A DNA stretch of 36,526 nucleotides from contig JBNGIO010006195.1 of the NCBI GenBank assembly GCA_049999805.1, positions 1 through 36,526 on the forward strand. Reading direction: 5' to 3'. A program made the translations under genes and the position numbers. The notes below the pieces were generated by a model that was not told where the DNA came from, searched no databases, and was given only the letters and a program-made list of their open reading frames with translations. Below are positions 1 to 10,845 of this stretch, piece by piece. Position 1 is the first letter of the stretch. Every line of letters begins with the position of its first letter. The stretch is from Folioceros fuciformis (taxonomy: Eukaryota > Anthocerotophyta > Anthocerotopsida > Anthocerotales).

Positions 1-340
1 TGGCTAATTGTTTTAACTTAAGGATGGTTATATTTGGCTAATTGTTTTAACTTAAGGATGGTTATATTTGGCTAATTGTTTTAACTTAAGGATGGTTATA
101 TTTGGAAGCACAAGTTCGGTATGAAGGTGGTAGTTTTAACCTAATGATGGTTATATTTGGAAGCACAAGCTCAGTATTTAACCTAATGATGGTTATATTT
201 GGAAGCACAAGCTCAGTATGAAGGTGGTAGTTTTAACCTAATGATGGTTATATTTGGAAGCACAAGCTCAGTATGAAGGTGGAAGCACAAGTTCAGTATG
301 AAGGTGGTAGCTTTACCGTTTTAACCTAAGGATGGTTAGC
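1..340. repeat. Compound tandem repeat (34 bp and about 55 bp units)
   Basis: A 34 bp unit starting TGGCTAATTG is repeated at 1, 35 and 69. From 103 the array changes to a 55 bp unit starting TGGAAGCACAAG, at 103 and 200, with a 42 bp internally deleted version at 158 and a rearranged one from 255. All units share a core resembling TTTTAACCTAATGATGGTTATATT, so the two unit types are related. The units abut one another without unique spacers. The array begins at or before the window edge and stops about 45 bp from the tRNA 3' end. Confidence 0.9.
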
Positions 341-385
341 TCAGGTAGTCTGAATAAAACTGGTAGCTTTTATTCTGCTCAAGAC

Positions 386-457
386 AGGTCCCACCGAGAT
401 TTGAACTCGGGCTACTGGATTCAGAGTCCAGTGTCCTAACCACTAGACTATAGGACC
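386..457 (-). tRNA. trnQ-CUG: tRNA-Gln (anticodon CUG)
   Basis: The minus strand reads as a 72-nt cloverleaf with no intron. The acceptor stem GGTCCTA pairs with TGGGACC (one G-T pair), followed by discriminator T. The A-box region is TAGTCTAGTGG. The anticodon stem CTGGA/TCCAG encloses loop CTCTGAA, giving anticodon CTG (plus-strand 422-424). The T-arm carries GAGTTCAAATCTC, matching a eukaryotic B box. No CCA is encoded, as expected of a nuclear gene. A T4 run on the minus strand (plus 356-359) lies about 27 nt downstream and could be the RNA polymerase III terminator. It decodes CAG glutamine codons. Confidence 0.96.
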
Positions 458-2093
458 ACAACAGCAAACACGTAATTTACAATTATTATGTAATAGTAAA
501 TTTTAAGACAATAGCAGTAAGACAATTTTGTAGTGGCCTGTAGTGCGGACTAGGAACTCCAGACTGCCACGAACGTGGAGAAGAATGCAACCGACCGACC
601 GACCGACCATCAAAGGATTATCGAGAATGGACCAAACTTTGTTGAGTGATACAATTGACTCCACTCTTGATAACGGCAATCAGCACTGCCGTTTGTTTGT
701 CCTCACACTTGCTGGGAAACGACATTTATACACATGACATTCAGAGTTCCACACTTCTTTAAGCGCAGATCGGATCTTCTTCTGGAGCGATCCGTACCAT
801 CTCTCCCAACGCACAATGGACCAGGAGATCTTCACAATGTGACGTGTCCACAAGGGTAAAGGCCTGGAAATATGGTCTCCACGAGTGCAGTGGAGCAGAC
901 GGTGTGCAAGTGGCGCTGCAGCATTGGGTCTTTCACGACTTGTTTCATTTGGCATGTCATTGTTGTCGTTCATCGCGAGCAAGCCAGAATTTTGCTGACC
1001 ACCCCTCTTGCTGGTCGGGCGCCCTATAGACTTGGTCGTCTGCGCGGAGTGCCTGCTTGGTACATGTTATTGCTTTCCGGAAGGGCGGGGGTGGCCACAA
1101 GCGTGTGGTGCATACAAGGCCTTGCAAACCAGGTGGAGGCAAGAATGTGAGCTGGGACAAGGTCAGGATAAGACAGTCACATGGATTGCTGGCTAAGTCT
1201 CATCGGATGCAGGTGTGCGAGGCTGGGGCGTGCTCTAATTCGCAGGCTCTCAAGACGGGATTTACTGTGTCCTCTGAAAACCCCTAGGCCGGGCAGAGCT
1301 AGAGCTCTTGCACTCAGCCTTCAGGGCATTGTCCTTCCCCACCTCCTTTGAGTCTAAACTGTCAAGGACCTCGCCTGGACCATCACAGAACCCTTATGTG
1401 CAAACCCTGTTGTTCTAGGCGGCCATGTTACCACATCCTGTGACGCCAAACTAAACAACCCAGAGTTTGCACAAGCCATCAGAAGGAAAGTAAAGGTAAC
1501 TTGGTCAGTCACAAGGAGGCCCTCTTACTGTCTTGGCTGAGCCCCTTGTTGTGCATACACCCAGCAGGCAGTGCCACCCATGTCGCCACATCGTTTCTGG
1601 TCAAGCTGTCAAAACCCCCGCTAGCATCTTCCACTTCACCACAGTTTACAATACATGTCCTGCCGAGCTAAGAGTATGCCCCTGTTCAGCACATCACAGT
1701 CATTGCACTTCCTGTTCATTCCAAGTCGACTACAGACGCACGAGCTTCAAGGCCAGCTACAAAGCCTTGTGAGCAGCCTCCGGTGAAGTCTTTGATCTCA
1801 CACCCGGTCCTTGGGTGCAGGTGAAGACCTTATATCGTCCAGAGCCGCAAGAGGGAGGCATGGCTCATCGCCGATGGGAGCATTGTGCATATGGGCATCG
1901 ACCATGGCTTCAGACGATGGCATGTGAGCACACAAGGATTCTAAGGGTATGGAAGTACATACATACGTATTTAGCTAACAACTTCTTGAAATGGCTAGTT
2001 ACAAGGGTTTAACAAGGCTGTCCTCCCATCCGGAAGTGTGAGCTCCAAACTGAGCGCCGGTGTCAGCCAGGGATTCGGAGGCTTTTCTCAAGG
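458..2093. other. Gene-poor stretch
   Basis: No supportable gene. Short ORFs on both strands (none over about 100 codons) overlap each other and match no family I recognise. A small CGAC microsatellite lies at about 591-608. The stretch 1560-1700 weakly resembles 8780-8850, downstream of another F-box fragment (shared CTAGC..CATCTT.CACTTC.CCACA), so part of this DNA may be flanking sequence of an older F-box copy. Confidence 0.5.
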
Positions 2094-2789
2094 ATGGATC
2101 TGTGCCACGAATGTGAAGGGCTGGACTCGTCGGGCTTCCGCGTGGAAAGGGATCCTTGCGTGGAGGCTCGGGAGGACGAACCATTCTGTAGGCCCAGGGA
2201 ATGCTCGAAGTGCAAAACATGGATGGGGAAACCCCACTTCTTGCTGCAAGTCTTGCATGGTCGGCTGGCGGAACCGGTGGATCTGCACAGATTCGAGATG
2301 AAGCCTTCTCTGTGGAGCAGTCTGCCTCAGGAGTGTCTGCAGATAATACTGGCTAGGCTGCCATTGGGCAGCCGCGTCCGCTTCTCTTTCTGCCTTGAAC
2401 ACGACTACAAGGAGCGCAAGGTTGATTTCGGGGTTTGGGAGCTGGAAAGTAGCCCATCTGTCTGGCTGCAGGTATCATTTCTACCTGAACATCTGCAGGA
2501 AATGCTTTTACCTGTGAGGTACCTCCGGAGGAGCAGCGTACAAGAGCCAAGGTACCTCTTTCGTCGAGCGACCTTTTTAGCTGAAACACTGTACTTCACT
2601 ATTGAGCAGCGCTTAAAATTCACGAAGGACTCTCGGGGCTATGACAACGGCCATGGAGACCGTACGTGCAAGCACTTGGTGGGATACAATATTCTCGACA
2701 GCACATGGAGTCTCATATGCAAAGGCGTGAATCCCCTATCCCGGAATAATTCGTTCCAACTCTTCTGGCCGAATGATGTCCGTGTCTGA
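2094..2789 (+). CDS. Short F-box family protein with internal deletion
   Basis: Open frame of 231 codons. Residues 69-97 (MKPSLWSSLPQECLQIILA and following) look like the first half of an F-box, the domain that binds SKP1 in SCF ubiquitin ligases. The sequence then jumps, within about ten residues, to the C-terminal part of the family, with key words DFGVWELE, VWLQVSF and LDSTWSLI, shared with fragments at 3760-4676 and 7450-8073. The second half of the F-box and the middle of the protein are missing, in frame. The ATG at 2298 (Met69) would put the F-box at the extreme N terminus, as usual; the ATG at 2094 is the outer limit. DNA from about 2221 onward is duplicated at 14270-14375, where the ATG matching 2298 is ATA. 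This is either a short functional gene or a pseudogene that happens to remain open; a function in target recognition is doubtful. Confidence 0.55.
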   Translation: MDLCHECEGLDSSGFRVERDPCVEAREDEPFCRPRECSKCKTWMGKPHFLLQVLHGRLAEPVDLHRFEMKPSLWSSLPQECLQIILARLPLGSRVRFSFCLEHDYKERKVDFGVWELESSPSVWLQVSFLPEHLQEMLLPVRYLRRSSVQEPRYLFRRATFLAETLYFTIEQRLKFTKDSRGYDNGHGDRTCKHLVGYNILDSTWSLICKGVNPLSRNNSFQLFWPNDVRV

Positions 2790-3759
2790 CAGGTTTCCAT
2801 GTTCATATCTCTGGCGTTTCGGGGTTAGAAACCTATACCCGAGGAAATCAACAGGAGTGCTGAGATGGTACTTGGGTATACATGTCTGAAGTGTGCTCCT
2901 CTCCAAAGCCAAAATATCTGCAAGCCCAGAGTAAACATGGCAGATAGCCTAGATACCATGGGCCAGTTGCCAAAGTCAAAACCATGTGCCGTCACAAAGC
3001 CACTTAGTGCCGAACATTGAGTGCAGAACACACAGTGGCCGGAATTACGTACGCTTTACAGAACTTGGGATGAGCTGTTTTATCTGGGGTCCTGTTATAT
3101 ATGCAGGTAGTTTTGTAGCGACGGCTCGCAAGGTCATCAAATGCTTGATTTGTCGATATGTGCAGGCACCCCTCTAGCAACAGCTCACAAGGCATCACTG
3201 CATATTTTGCTGATATTTGGCTGTGGCAAACCACAGATTCCTGGAAGCCCGCCAGGCGAGTCACGATGAGTGCCACGTTGCAACTCATCAACGTGTAGCA
3301 GTGACGGCAAAGTTGAAATAAGGGAAAAACCATAGAAAGTAAAAGAGAAAGAAGTAACTGCCATGTTCAAGATGCATACATGTCTTGCATGTTTCTGGCA
3401 CAGACTCCTAGATTGCTGCACCCACTAGTGAAGGGCTGCATGAAGAGGAGCGTAAGAAATGGATGGTTACAAGAATCCGAGTCAATGGACTATGTGTGCG
3501 CAAGTTTCTCTTTCGGGTTTGGGCCGTTTGCAGCCAGCACTTGCCTGTTCTTTACTGGGCATGTTGGAGTGAACTAGCGAGGTCCTAGGTCGCTGAGAGA
3601 CCAGCACCGGCAGCTTCCTTTTATGGGCTGCGTTGTGAGTGGGCGTCCAAGTCCACATTAAATGGAAAAATGCTTCACGTTAAAGAGGGGCTGCTACAAA
3701 AAAGTGAGCGATGGGTGGCCTTCTAAGTGTGATGCTTTACCTCAGGTAGCAACGAGGCT
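2790..3759. other. Intergenic stretch
   Basis: No gene supported. ORFs are under about 110 codons, overlap on both strands and show no recognisable domain. Confidence 0.45.
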
Positions 3760-4676
3760 ATGTCAATTTTCTATCGTCCATCACAACTTCCTGTGCTGCC
3801 GAGGGAGTTCGTCAAGGAAGAGTTTGATAACGACCGAGCCTGCCGGAACCTACAGCTTGAGGTAGACACAGACAGGCACTTCAACATCATTGTTTTCTGT
3901 ATGCGAAAAAATGAGTCCATAATACGCATCTACAGTTCCAAAGATAATAGCTGGAAATCCACTCGAGTTTTACAAGTTTTCCTTCTCGAATCCCAACGAC
4001 AATGTCTACAGCACCTTGACTCAGCTGTATGTTTTGTGGACAGGTAAATACTGCATCTGGGCTCAGTATGTTTTGAGCAATGGTGTTCTGTTAACAGAGC
4101 TGAACAACAAGATGAACATCCATTCAAAAGTGGCCGAGTTCTTTGGGAAGGAAACTGGGATAGTAAGGCTCGGATGGAGACGATGGCACCGAGTCAAGAC
4201 TTATCTGCCGTGTGTTAACTTGGCTGGGGAGATTCTTCTGCCTTGAACAGGATTAACATAAGCAGCAGAAGCTGGATTTTGGGATTTGGGAGCTGGAAGG
4301 TAGCCCAAACATCTGGCAGATGGTATCGCTTCTGCTTGGACATTTTCAAGAAGTGCTATCGGAGCCTTTGAGCTATTGAGGGTCAAAGAAGCAGATGATC
4401 ACGATCACAGCTTGTTGGGTGATACCTCGTACTTCATTATTGCTCCTGGCAGAGCGGAAGGCAGCGTCATATTACGTGACATGCTTTTGTGCCCATGTCC
4501 CGTGGGATGTAACTTTCTCGACGATACATGGAGGCTCGTCAAATTCAAGCCTCCATGTACATACTGAATATGTACATACATGGAGGCTAATTTGCGACGG
4601 CAAGTCGCACTTTTTCTGTAGTTCGTACCGTCGCTTCCGAAGGAATGGTGTATGCGTGGGCACGCTTCGTTCTTAA
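3760..4676 (+). pseudogene. F-box family pseudogene (middle and C-terminal part)
   Basis: Three forward frames must be combined to follow the family. The first frame (3760-4047) has the words HFNIIVFCMRKN and RIYSSKDNSWKS. The second (4016-4246) has YVLSNGVLL and MNIHSK, the counterpart of YILCNAD and MNIH in the fragment at 7450-8073. Near 4230 the frame shifts to FCLEQD, LDFGIWELE and NIWQMVS, then reaches TGA at about 4378. It resumes in yet another frame with LLGDTSYFII and LDDTWRL. No F-box is present upstream. With at least two frameshifts and a stop this is clearly decayed. A 52 bp insertion-like duplication lies at 4524-4588. Confidence 0.8.
4524..4588. repeat. 39 bp insert flanked by 13 bp direct repeats
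   Basis: The 13-mer ATACATGGAGGCT occurs at 4524-4536 and 4576-4588. The 39 bp between them contains the inverted copy AGCCTCCAT (4548-4556). The family protein reads through the second copy (LDDTWRL then ICDGK), so the first copy plus the insert looks like an addition to the pseudogene, resembling a small insertion with a target-site duplication. Confidence 0.6.
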
Positions 4677-4680
4677 ACTA

Positions 4681-6690
4681 TGTTAAATGAGCATTCAATC
4701 AAGCAATCGAGTCAGGTGGGCACCCCCATCCGGGTGGTGCATACCCCTCCATTCAGTATGAAACTCCACAGTTAAAGCGCCAATCAGCATCAGCATCAGG
4801 AAAGGGTTGCGTTCAATCAGTATCAGGAAAGGGTTCCAGCTACTCAATAAAAGGAAGAGTTCTTCTATTCAAACATAGTTTACAGTTCAGCAAATCGCCC
4901 CAGCTCTGCCTGGTCACACTGGCCTACCTCGCGTCAGGTATCTTTCGGTGAAGTAAAATAAGTATCTGCGGACTGTCCGAGTGAGTTCGTAGACGAGTTC
5001 AAAACGTACAACTTTATACAGGAGAGAAGCAGCACAAAGAGTTCGAAAGGCTGCAACTCCTTTCCTTCAGCACAAATGTGAGAGAATTTCGTTGAAAACA
5101 TGAGAAGCACGAACATGAGAGTTTGCGTTGCGAACATCAGAGCGGCATATCTTGAACTTGCATCTGCAGTGTTTCCAGTCTCCAGGTGCCGAATGCTATG
5201 ACTTGCAGGATCCATTACCTATTCTGGGATTCATGTTCCAAGAGTCCCATGGGATTGACCAGGAGTAAGTGTATCTCATGCATGCATCCCGTTTGAAGCC
5301 AAGCATAGTATCACGTGTTGCGTGTCTTGTCAATTGTAAGAACAACTCAGAGAGTGGCTACAGGCACATCACAAAGACAGCACAGGACTAGGAGCCCTTC
5401 GAAGTGTGATTGTCAAAGAGGGAAAGGGCGTGAAATGACGAACTTCAAGCGTGGTGCAGCCTATGTGGAGTGTGGATCCGAAGCAAGGTCAGGACCAAGT
5501 ACAAACTGAAGCTGTTTCCGAGGTTGCCACTGTTGGGAAGCGTTACCCTGAATGTACGGACGGGAGACTGGGAAGGGTCATAAGTCGGACATCGTGAGCA
5601 AGAGAGTAAAGGGAGAAGTGCAGCAATACAGTAAACGGATATATACGCTTATGCACACAGAGGGTATGTTTACTTAGTAGGGAAGGCCAGCTTTTAAGTG
5701 CTGGCGCAGTATATGCCACGGATTGTGCTGGCAGCCTCGCTGTGATCACAGCAACAAATTATGCAGCCAGCCTGTAATTGCGGGAGATTGAGCCATAATA
5801 ACTGATCCCAGAGGGAAGATGCTACGACCTCAAAGCCTTGGACATGGAGTCCATATCACGGGCCTATGGCAGGTTAGGAGAATGGGAGCGGTTGGCAAGG
5901 GTTTCCATGAAGGATCACCGAGGGAAAAACCTTTCCACAACACTAAGAGTTCGTACTAACCAGGGACATACTAATGGCCGAGAAGGCTTTCTTGCTATTT
6001 CGTATCGGGGACCACCGCAAGTATTTGTTGGGGTTGGGATAGAAAGTGGGAAGCTGTGGTAAGGTTTCAGCAAGGAAACATGAAAGGTAGGGTGAATGCG
6101 AGATTTGGGAGGAAGGGCACACTCATTAGGCTATAGGGCTAGTGCGACTTATGGAAGGACCAACAAAACAAGCGGAAATGTTACGAACCCCAAGAAGAGA
6201 CAAGTTTCGGGGACATGGGTACTAACTGCAAAACAGGCAAGTTTCGGGGACATCGGTACCAACTGCAAATTCGTGAGGATGCTGCAAATTCCTGAGAACG
6301 ATGAGAATGATGATTGGGCTAGGCAGTTTTGGGCTTCATAGGTGAATTGACGAGCCTGGTGTTGAATTGGACCAGCTAGATGAGGAAATACAAAGTAGCA
6401 TGGACACAAGTAGCAGAAGGGAATGAAGCTGAAAGCCATGTGGGTCAAGGCATTAGGCAAACTCTGCATGGTGGAGAAAGTTCGGCCACTGGGCTTGGTG
6501 CACACTTGCGTAAATATGCAGCATATCCTCTAAAATGTGATTAGGTCACTGTAGCACCATCTATATGAGGATGAAACACTAGAGACATAGAATGCTGAGT
6601 GCCAAGACCATAGTGACCCGCTTACCAAAAGTGGGATGTAAACCTAGAATTACCAATAATATAAAATAGTGGGGAAAGAGCAATTCACAA
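4681..6690. other. Gene-poor stretch with short direct repeats
   Basis: No gene supported. A 32 bp direct repeat (CAAGTTTCGGGGACAT and following) lies at 6201-6232 and 6238-6269. A 93-codon minus-strand ORF (4934-5215, with an ATG and a hydrophobic stretch) and a 74-codon plus-strand ORF (5838-6062) have no recognisable family. Confidence 0.5.
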
Positions 6691-7352
6691 GTAAGTTCAT
6701 TTGTGAAGACCAACAACAACGTAGCAATGCATTAAACCTTGCAGCAATTCAAGATAATATGATCATGAAATCAAGTGTGACTTGCTCCCTAGGTAATAAA
6801 GGAAAGCAAGGGTTGCAGCAAGCTAGTATAGCATTGGTAACAAGCTTTTTTTGTGTTGGCAAAAGTTGCAAATAAGGAAATCATGTCAAACATCCTAGTT
6901 GAGTTGACGCCAAGCATAGAGCTGGTTGAGATTGGTAGTAGTAGAATTTATACATTATAAATCCTAGAATAATCCTAGGGCAATCATTAAATATCATTAG
7001 GGTAACCTTGATGACTTGTAGTAAGCTCATTTGTGAAGACCAACAACAACGTAGCAATGCATTAAAACTTGCAGCAATTCAAGATAATATGATCATGAAA
7101 TCAAGTGTAACTTGCTCTCTAGGTAATAAAGGAGCAAGCAAGGGTTGCAGCAAGCCAGCATAGCATTGGTAACAAGCTTTTTTTTGTGTTGGCACAAGTT
7201 GTAAGTAAGGACATAATGTCAAACATTCTAGTTGAGTTGACGCCAAACATAGAGCCGGTTGAGATTGGTAGTAGTAGAATTTATATGGTATAAATCTAAG
7301 GATAATCCTAGGGCAATCATTAAATATCATTAGGGTAACCTTATGACTTGTA
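6691..7352. repeat. 330 bp tandem duplication
   Basis: Two head-to-tail copies, 6691-7020 and 7021-7352, begin GTAAGYTCATTTGTGAAGACC and end near GGGTAACCTT.ATGACTTGTAG. They differ at only a few positions, so the duplication is recent compared with the surrounding decay. There is no coding content. The unit may be a fragment of a transposable element; no terminal repeats are obvious. Confidence 0.88.
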
Positions 7353-7368
7353 GGTGAACCATGTTGGG

Positions 7369-7440
7369 CTTCATAAATCAAAGCATGTTGGATGGTTTAG
7401 GGAACTTCATAAATCAAAGCATGTTGGATGGTTTAGGGAA
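7369..7440. repeat. 36 bp direct repeat, two copies
   Basis: The unit beginning CTTCATAAATCAAAGCATG occupies 7369-7404 and 7405-7440 exactly. It lies immediately before the point where recognisable F-box-family coding sequence begins, so it marks the broken 5' edge of that fragment. Confidence 0.9.
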
Positions 7441-7449
7441 CTTGAGGAA

Positions 7450-8073
7450 TGAAACGACTCTGATGATACCAAAGCAAACATCTTAAGGCGGGACAACGAG
7501 TGGCCACAGTACATTTTGTGCAATGCTGATGAACTGTGCGGAGCACAGAGGACCCACTTGATGAACATCCACTGTCTGGAGAGTGGCCGAGTTATATGGG
7601 ATGGGAAACACCAAGGTCCTGATGGAGTAATAGATACGCGGCCCATAGTCATGTGCAAATACTTTGCGTGGCGGGGTAGAATTTGGCGACTTGAACAGGA
7701 GGAACACCGGCACAATTTGGTGACTTTTGGTATGTCGGAGTTGGAAAGGAGCCCATACATGTGGCGCAGGGTATCGGTTCTGCCTGAGCATTTGCACCAC
7801 GTGCTCTTCGATTCGCTGAGGTACCAGCGGCGGGCGAGGAATGGAAGGATCCGATTGGACGGTGCAACCTTGTCGGGCGATACAGTGTATTTCACTGTCG
7901 CTACGGACGTTGTCCCCCACCATGACAGGGAGTGCACGCACCTGGTGAGCTACCACCTTCCCCAGAATGCATGGCGTTACGTTTCCGCATGCGAGGGTAA
8001 ATTCGAGTGGAACAAACGCTCGTGCTCTCTATTCCGGCCGAATGGTGTCGGTGTTTCACAGGTTTCTACCTAG
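7450..8073 (+). pseudogene. F-box family fragment, 5'-truncated, frame intact
   Basis: A frame with no internal stop runs from a TGA near 7447 to TAG at 8071-8073, about 200 codons. It carries the C-terminal half of the family: YILCNADEL, LMNIH, WRLEQEEH, ELERSPYMWRRVSVLPEHL, LSGDTVYFTV and CTHLVSYHL. It aligns along its length with 4070-4676 and with the second half of 2094-2789. No F-box precedes it; coding similarity starts just after the 36 bp repeats. It has no convincing ATG at its start (the first in-frame Met is the one in LMNIH). It is probably a truncated remnant, although its frame has survived better than that of its neighbours. Confidence 0.65.
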
Positions 8074-9920
8074 CTCGACTCTGTCAAGCGTGTGCTGTTG
8101 GAAGCTGTGTCCCAGTTCGTCGCTGACTCCAATGGGTGGAGCCTCAGACTGGTTGGAGAGAGGCAGGCGAAAGTGTCCAGGAGGCGGCCAGTCGCTTCCT
8201 GCAGCACGAGGTGACGTAGTTCTGGTGGAGAGATGGAGAACCATTTCACATCATAAAAAACATTGATGCGCAGCGCTTCCCTTGAATTTTGCATATGCAG
8301 AGGGCCTTGAGTTTCCTTTTCTTATTGCAGACGAAGGCGGGTCCGCTCTGTGACTTTGTCCTGCCAGTTGCGCACCACCTGTGTGTCAGAAATCGAGAGA
8401 TTGTCCTCAAGAGGAGTCGGTTTGGGGAGGTGCAAGCGACTAGAGTCGTTGTTCTGAGAAAACATGTCGTGATGGACCCTTCTGTTCGGAGTCCAGGAAC
8501 TTGCCCTGCCGAAAGTGACCGGAAATATCCGTTGTCGCGGGTCTCTGGCGACACTGGCTTTTCGTTTCTCTGTCCGGTGGAAATTCCCGGCCCAGTGCAA
8601 GGCGATGGAGGATTAAGTGTGATGAAACTAGTGTGTGTGTTTTCTCGGCAACGCATGTCGACATGTCAAAAGCTGGCCGATTCTACGGGATGCCTTTCTA
8701 CCAACGTACACTACATGCATATGAATGCGCAGCGAACAGGATGGTCCACATGCGAAGTGCCCACCTCCCTTGACTCCCGGAGCGTGAACGGCCTAGCCTG
8801 CATCTTTCACTTCGCCACATTTGTCCTTCATGCCTGTCCTCGCTAGGCCTCGTGCAAAGCAGCAGCATCGACATCCGTTTGCAGTTCGTCAGATTTTGCA
8901 GACATGCGTGTCCATGATCCAGGCTACCTGCTGCCCAGCAGAATGACACTTCGTAGCTATCCTGTTTCCACAATTGGAAAGTGCGGCTGCCTGGCCTTTG
9001 TTTTTCGAAGTTACGCACCAGTGCTTCCCTCAAAGCAAAAGTGGCACGGACAATCAGCCCCCTTCTCCCCCTCCCTCTCCCGTGGATGACCCTCGCCGGG
9101 CCGTCCACACGCCAGAATTACGAGGGTCTCCCTGGGTCTCGTATGTCATGGCCTCTTGCCAGTTCGTGTCATTCTGCCTCCTTCATTATCGGCGTCTTGG
9201 GTTGTGCCTGCAGCCCTTTGACACTCGATTCACATGATATGCTGGGCTAGAAACAGCATGCATCGGCTGGATGCAGTTTCTTGTAGCCAATGTTTGTCTT
9301 GGAATCTTGACACACGAACATCCACCCATACCCGCAGCTGGAGAAATGCCATCACAAAACATGAAGAAAGTGGGGAGTACTGAGCAATGTTGGGCTTCTT
9401 ATGTTGTCAACCGGGATAAGATCGAAGCTTTTTGCAGGAAACGATTGGCAGCCCTGTGGACACTTTGGGCCACTTTTCTCCTCCGCCCTGAGGTTCCACG
9501 CCATTCAACCAATCACGTACGAACTTCAATGGACAGAGCGTCCAACAGCTTGCTTGAATACGATTCACACTTGACAGAGTCAACGTGAACATGGAATGGG
9601 AACCTGAGGAACCATTCGGTCGGAAGGGACGGTACGTATGGCTCCAGAATACGTTGTTCTTACCTTTGGAAATGAGGCTCTATGCACCGTCGTGAACCTT
9701 GTATCCCACCCAGTGCGTTCACAAAACCCCCTCTTCTAGAACTCTTCTAGAACTACACGCTGTCGGTAAGAAAAATACTGAAGCAGACGGCACCACACCT
9801 GACAATCAAGGTTGTTCAATTTACTTCGCGGACGCCACGTATACTAACCTGGGCCACTCAACGACCCGCCAGCGCTGGAGTCTGGCCTGGAAGCTGGCTC
9901 TCACGACTTCCCAGAATCCT
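8074..9920. other. Gene-poor stretch
   Basis: No gene supported. A 185-codon plus-strand ORF at 8289-8846 is the longest, but it has no recognisable domain, and overlapping minus-strand ORFs of 90-136 codons occupy the same DNA. Confidence 0.45.
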
Positions 9921-9924
9921 GGAC

Positions 9925-9995
9925 AGACCCGATTGAGGTGGAAGAAAGCAGGCACTCCAGCGTCATTGTTCTGTGTGTGCAGAGACGGGTAAAGA
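9925..9995 (+). pseudogene. Short F-box family relic
   Basis: About 20 codons in one frame read IEVEESRHSSVIVLCVQRR. This matches the family segment LQLEVDTDRHFNIIVFCMRK at 3868-3912 and QLELEESGHFTILVFCM at about 15150-15195. Nothing else of the family is visible on either side. It sits just upstream of the first sHSP duplication unit. Confidence 0.5.
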
Positions 9996-10549
9996 CTGCC
10001 GGAAGAATCCCTGTGCACTGCACACCGATTTGTTGGCTCCACAACGGGACTAGCAAAGTACGTGTTTGAATGTAGCGCCTGCGGAGCAAGGGGGGATCCT
10101 CCAGCTGCAGGTGCAAATGGCAGCAGAGGCAGGGGGATGAGCAGGTGAAACGCGTGGCAAGGAGCGTAGGCGTCGGGTGGCCGAAGCCATGGCCAGGCCA
10201 GAGCAGGCAGCCACTGATCCCGAACACTAAATGCCAAGACCAGCGCCAGACGCTTTGCCAGTGAGCCACAAACCTCTGAGTGATGTTTGCGAGGCGGATC
10301 ACGGCTGCTTCCACCCGCCACTGCGGCGCAGATTCTTGGGACCTGCGCCGGCAAACCATTTTCACGCCACAGTGAACGAAGGGCTCAGATTGAAAGCCCG
10401 TCCGGCCAACAATGTTCTCCAGTTCGAGGAACACAAAAAAGCAAAAGGGTAAACAAAACAAAACAAAACGACCAGAAATGTCATAAAAACCCACCAGGCT
10501 AGGGTGCCTTGGTACTGGAGATTCCCGACTCTGCATCTTCTGAAAGCCG

Positions 10550-10615
10550 GAAGGTTCGCGACGCAACCTTTAACGGTCATAGCCTGTCGCTTCCACCTTC
10601 GAGAAGCAGTTAGAA
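10550..10615 (+). promoter_or_regulatory. Heat-shock elements of sHSP copy 1
   Basis: Alternating GAA/TTC modules bound by heat-shock factors are visible. GAAggTTCgcGAc at 10550-10562 has its last unit imperfect. TTCgaGAA at 10598-10605 is flanked by a further TTC (10591) and GAA (10613). The same two blocks occur at matching positions before copy 2. They lie 230-300 bp upstream of the ATG. No clear TATA box was found. Confidence 0.7.
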
Positions 10616-10845
10616 ATGTGGGAGCAGTCCAGTCCAGTCTAGTAACTGCGACAAGGCTCCAGAACACGCCGCCTGGCCTTCTTGAGCCGCGCAACTCTCT
10701 ATCCACGGCAGCATCTCCCTGCATTTCCTACGGTTCCCGAGCGTCCTTTGCAGGCAGCTGAATCTGTGGCCATCGCGTGTCTGGACAATCTCAACAAGTT
10801 TCCCCTTGGCGCGATATCTCGGTGTCCTGTGAAGTGCTACAACGG

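Noticed and set aside
1-340. CRISPR-like regular repeats at the window start
   Set aside because: Units are directly adjacent without unique spacers, vary in length, and the surroundings are plant nuclear DNA. This is an ordinary tandem array.
8289-8846. 185-codon plus-strand ORF
   Set aside because: No recognisable domain, and overlapping minus-strand ORFs of similar length; likely chance in GC-balanced DNA.
9821-10724. Overlapping minus-strand ORFs of 120-221 codons upstream of sHSP copy 1
   Set aside because: The duplicated counterpart at about 12275-12620 does not preserve these frames, so they are not under coding constraint.
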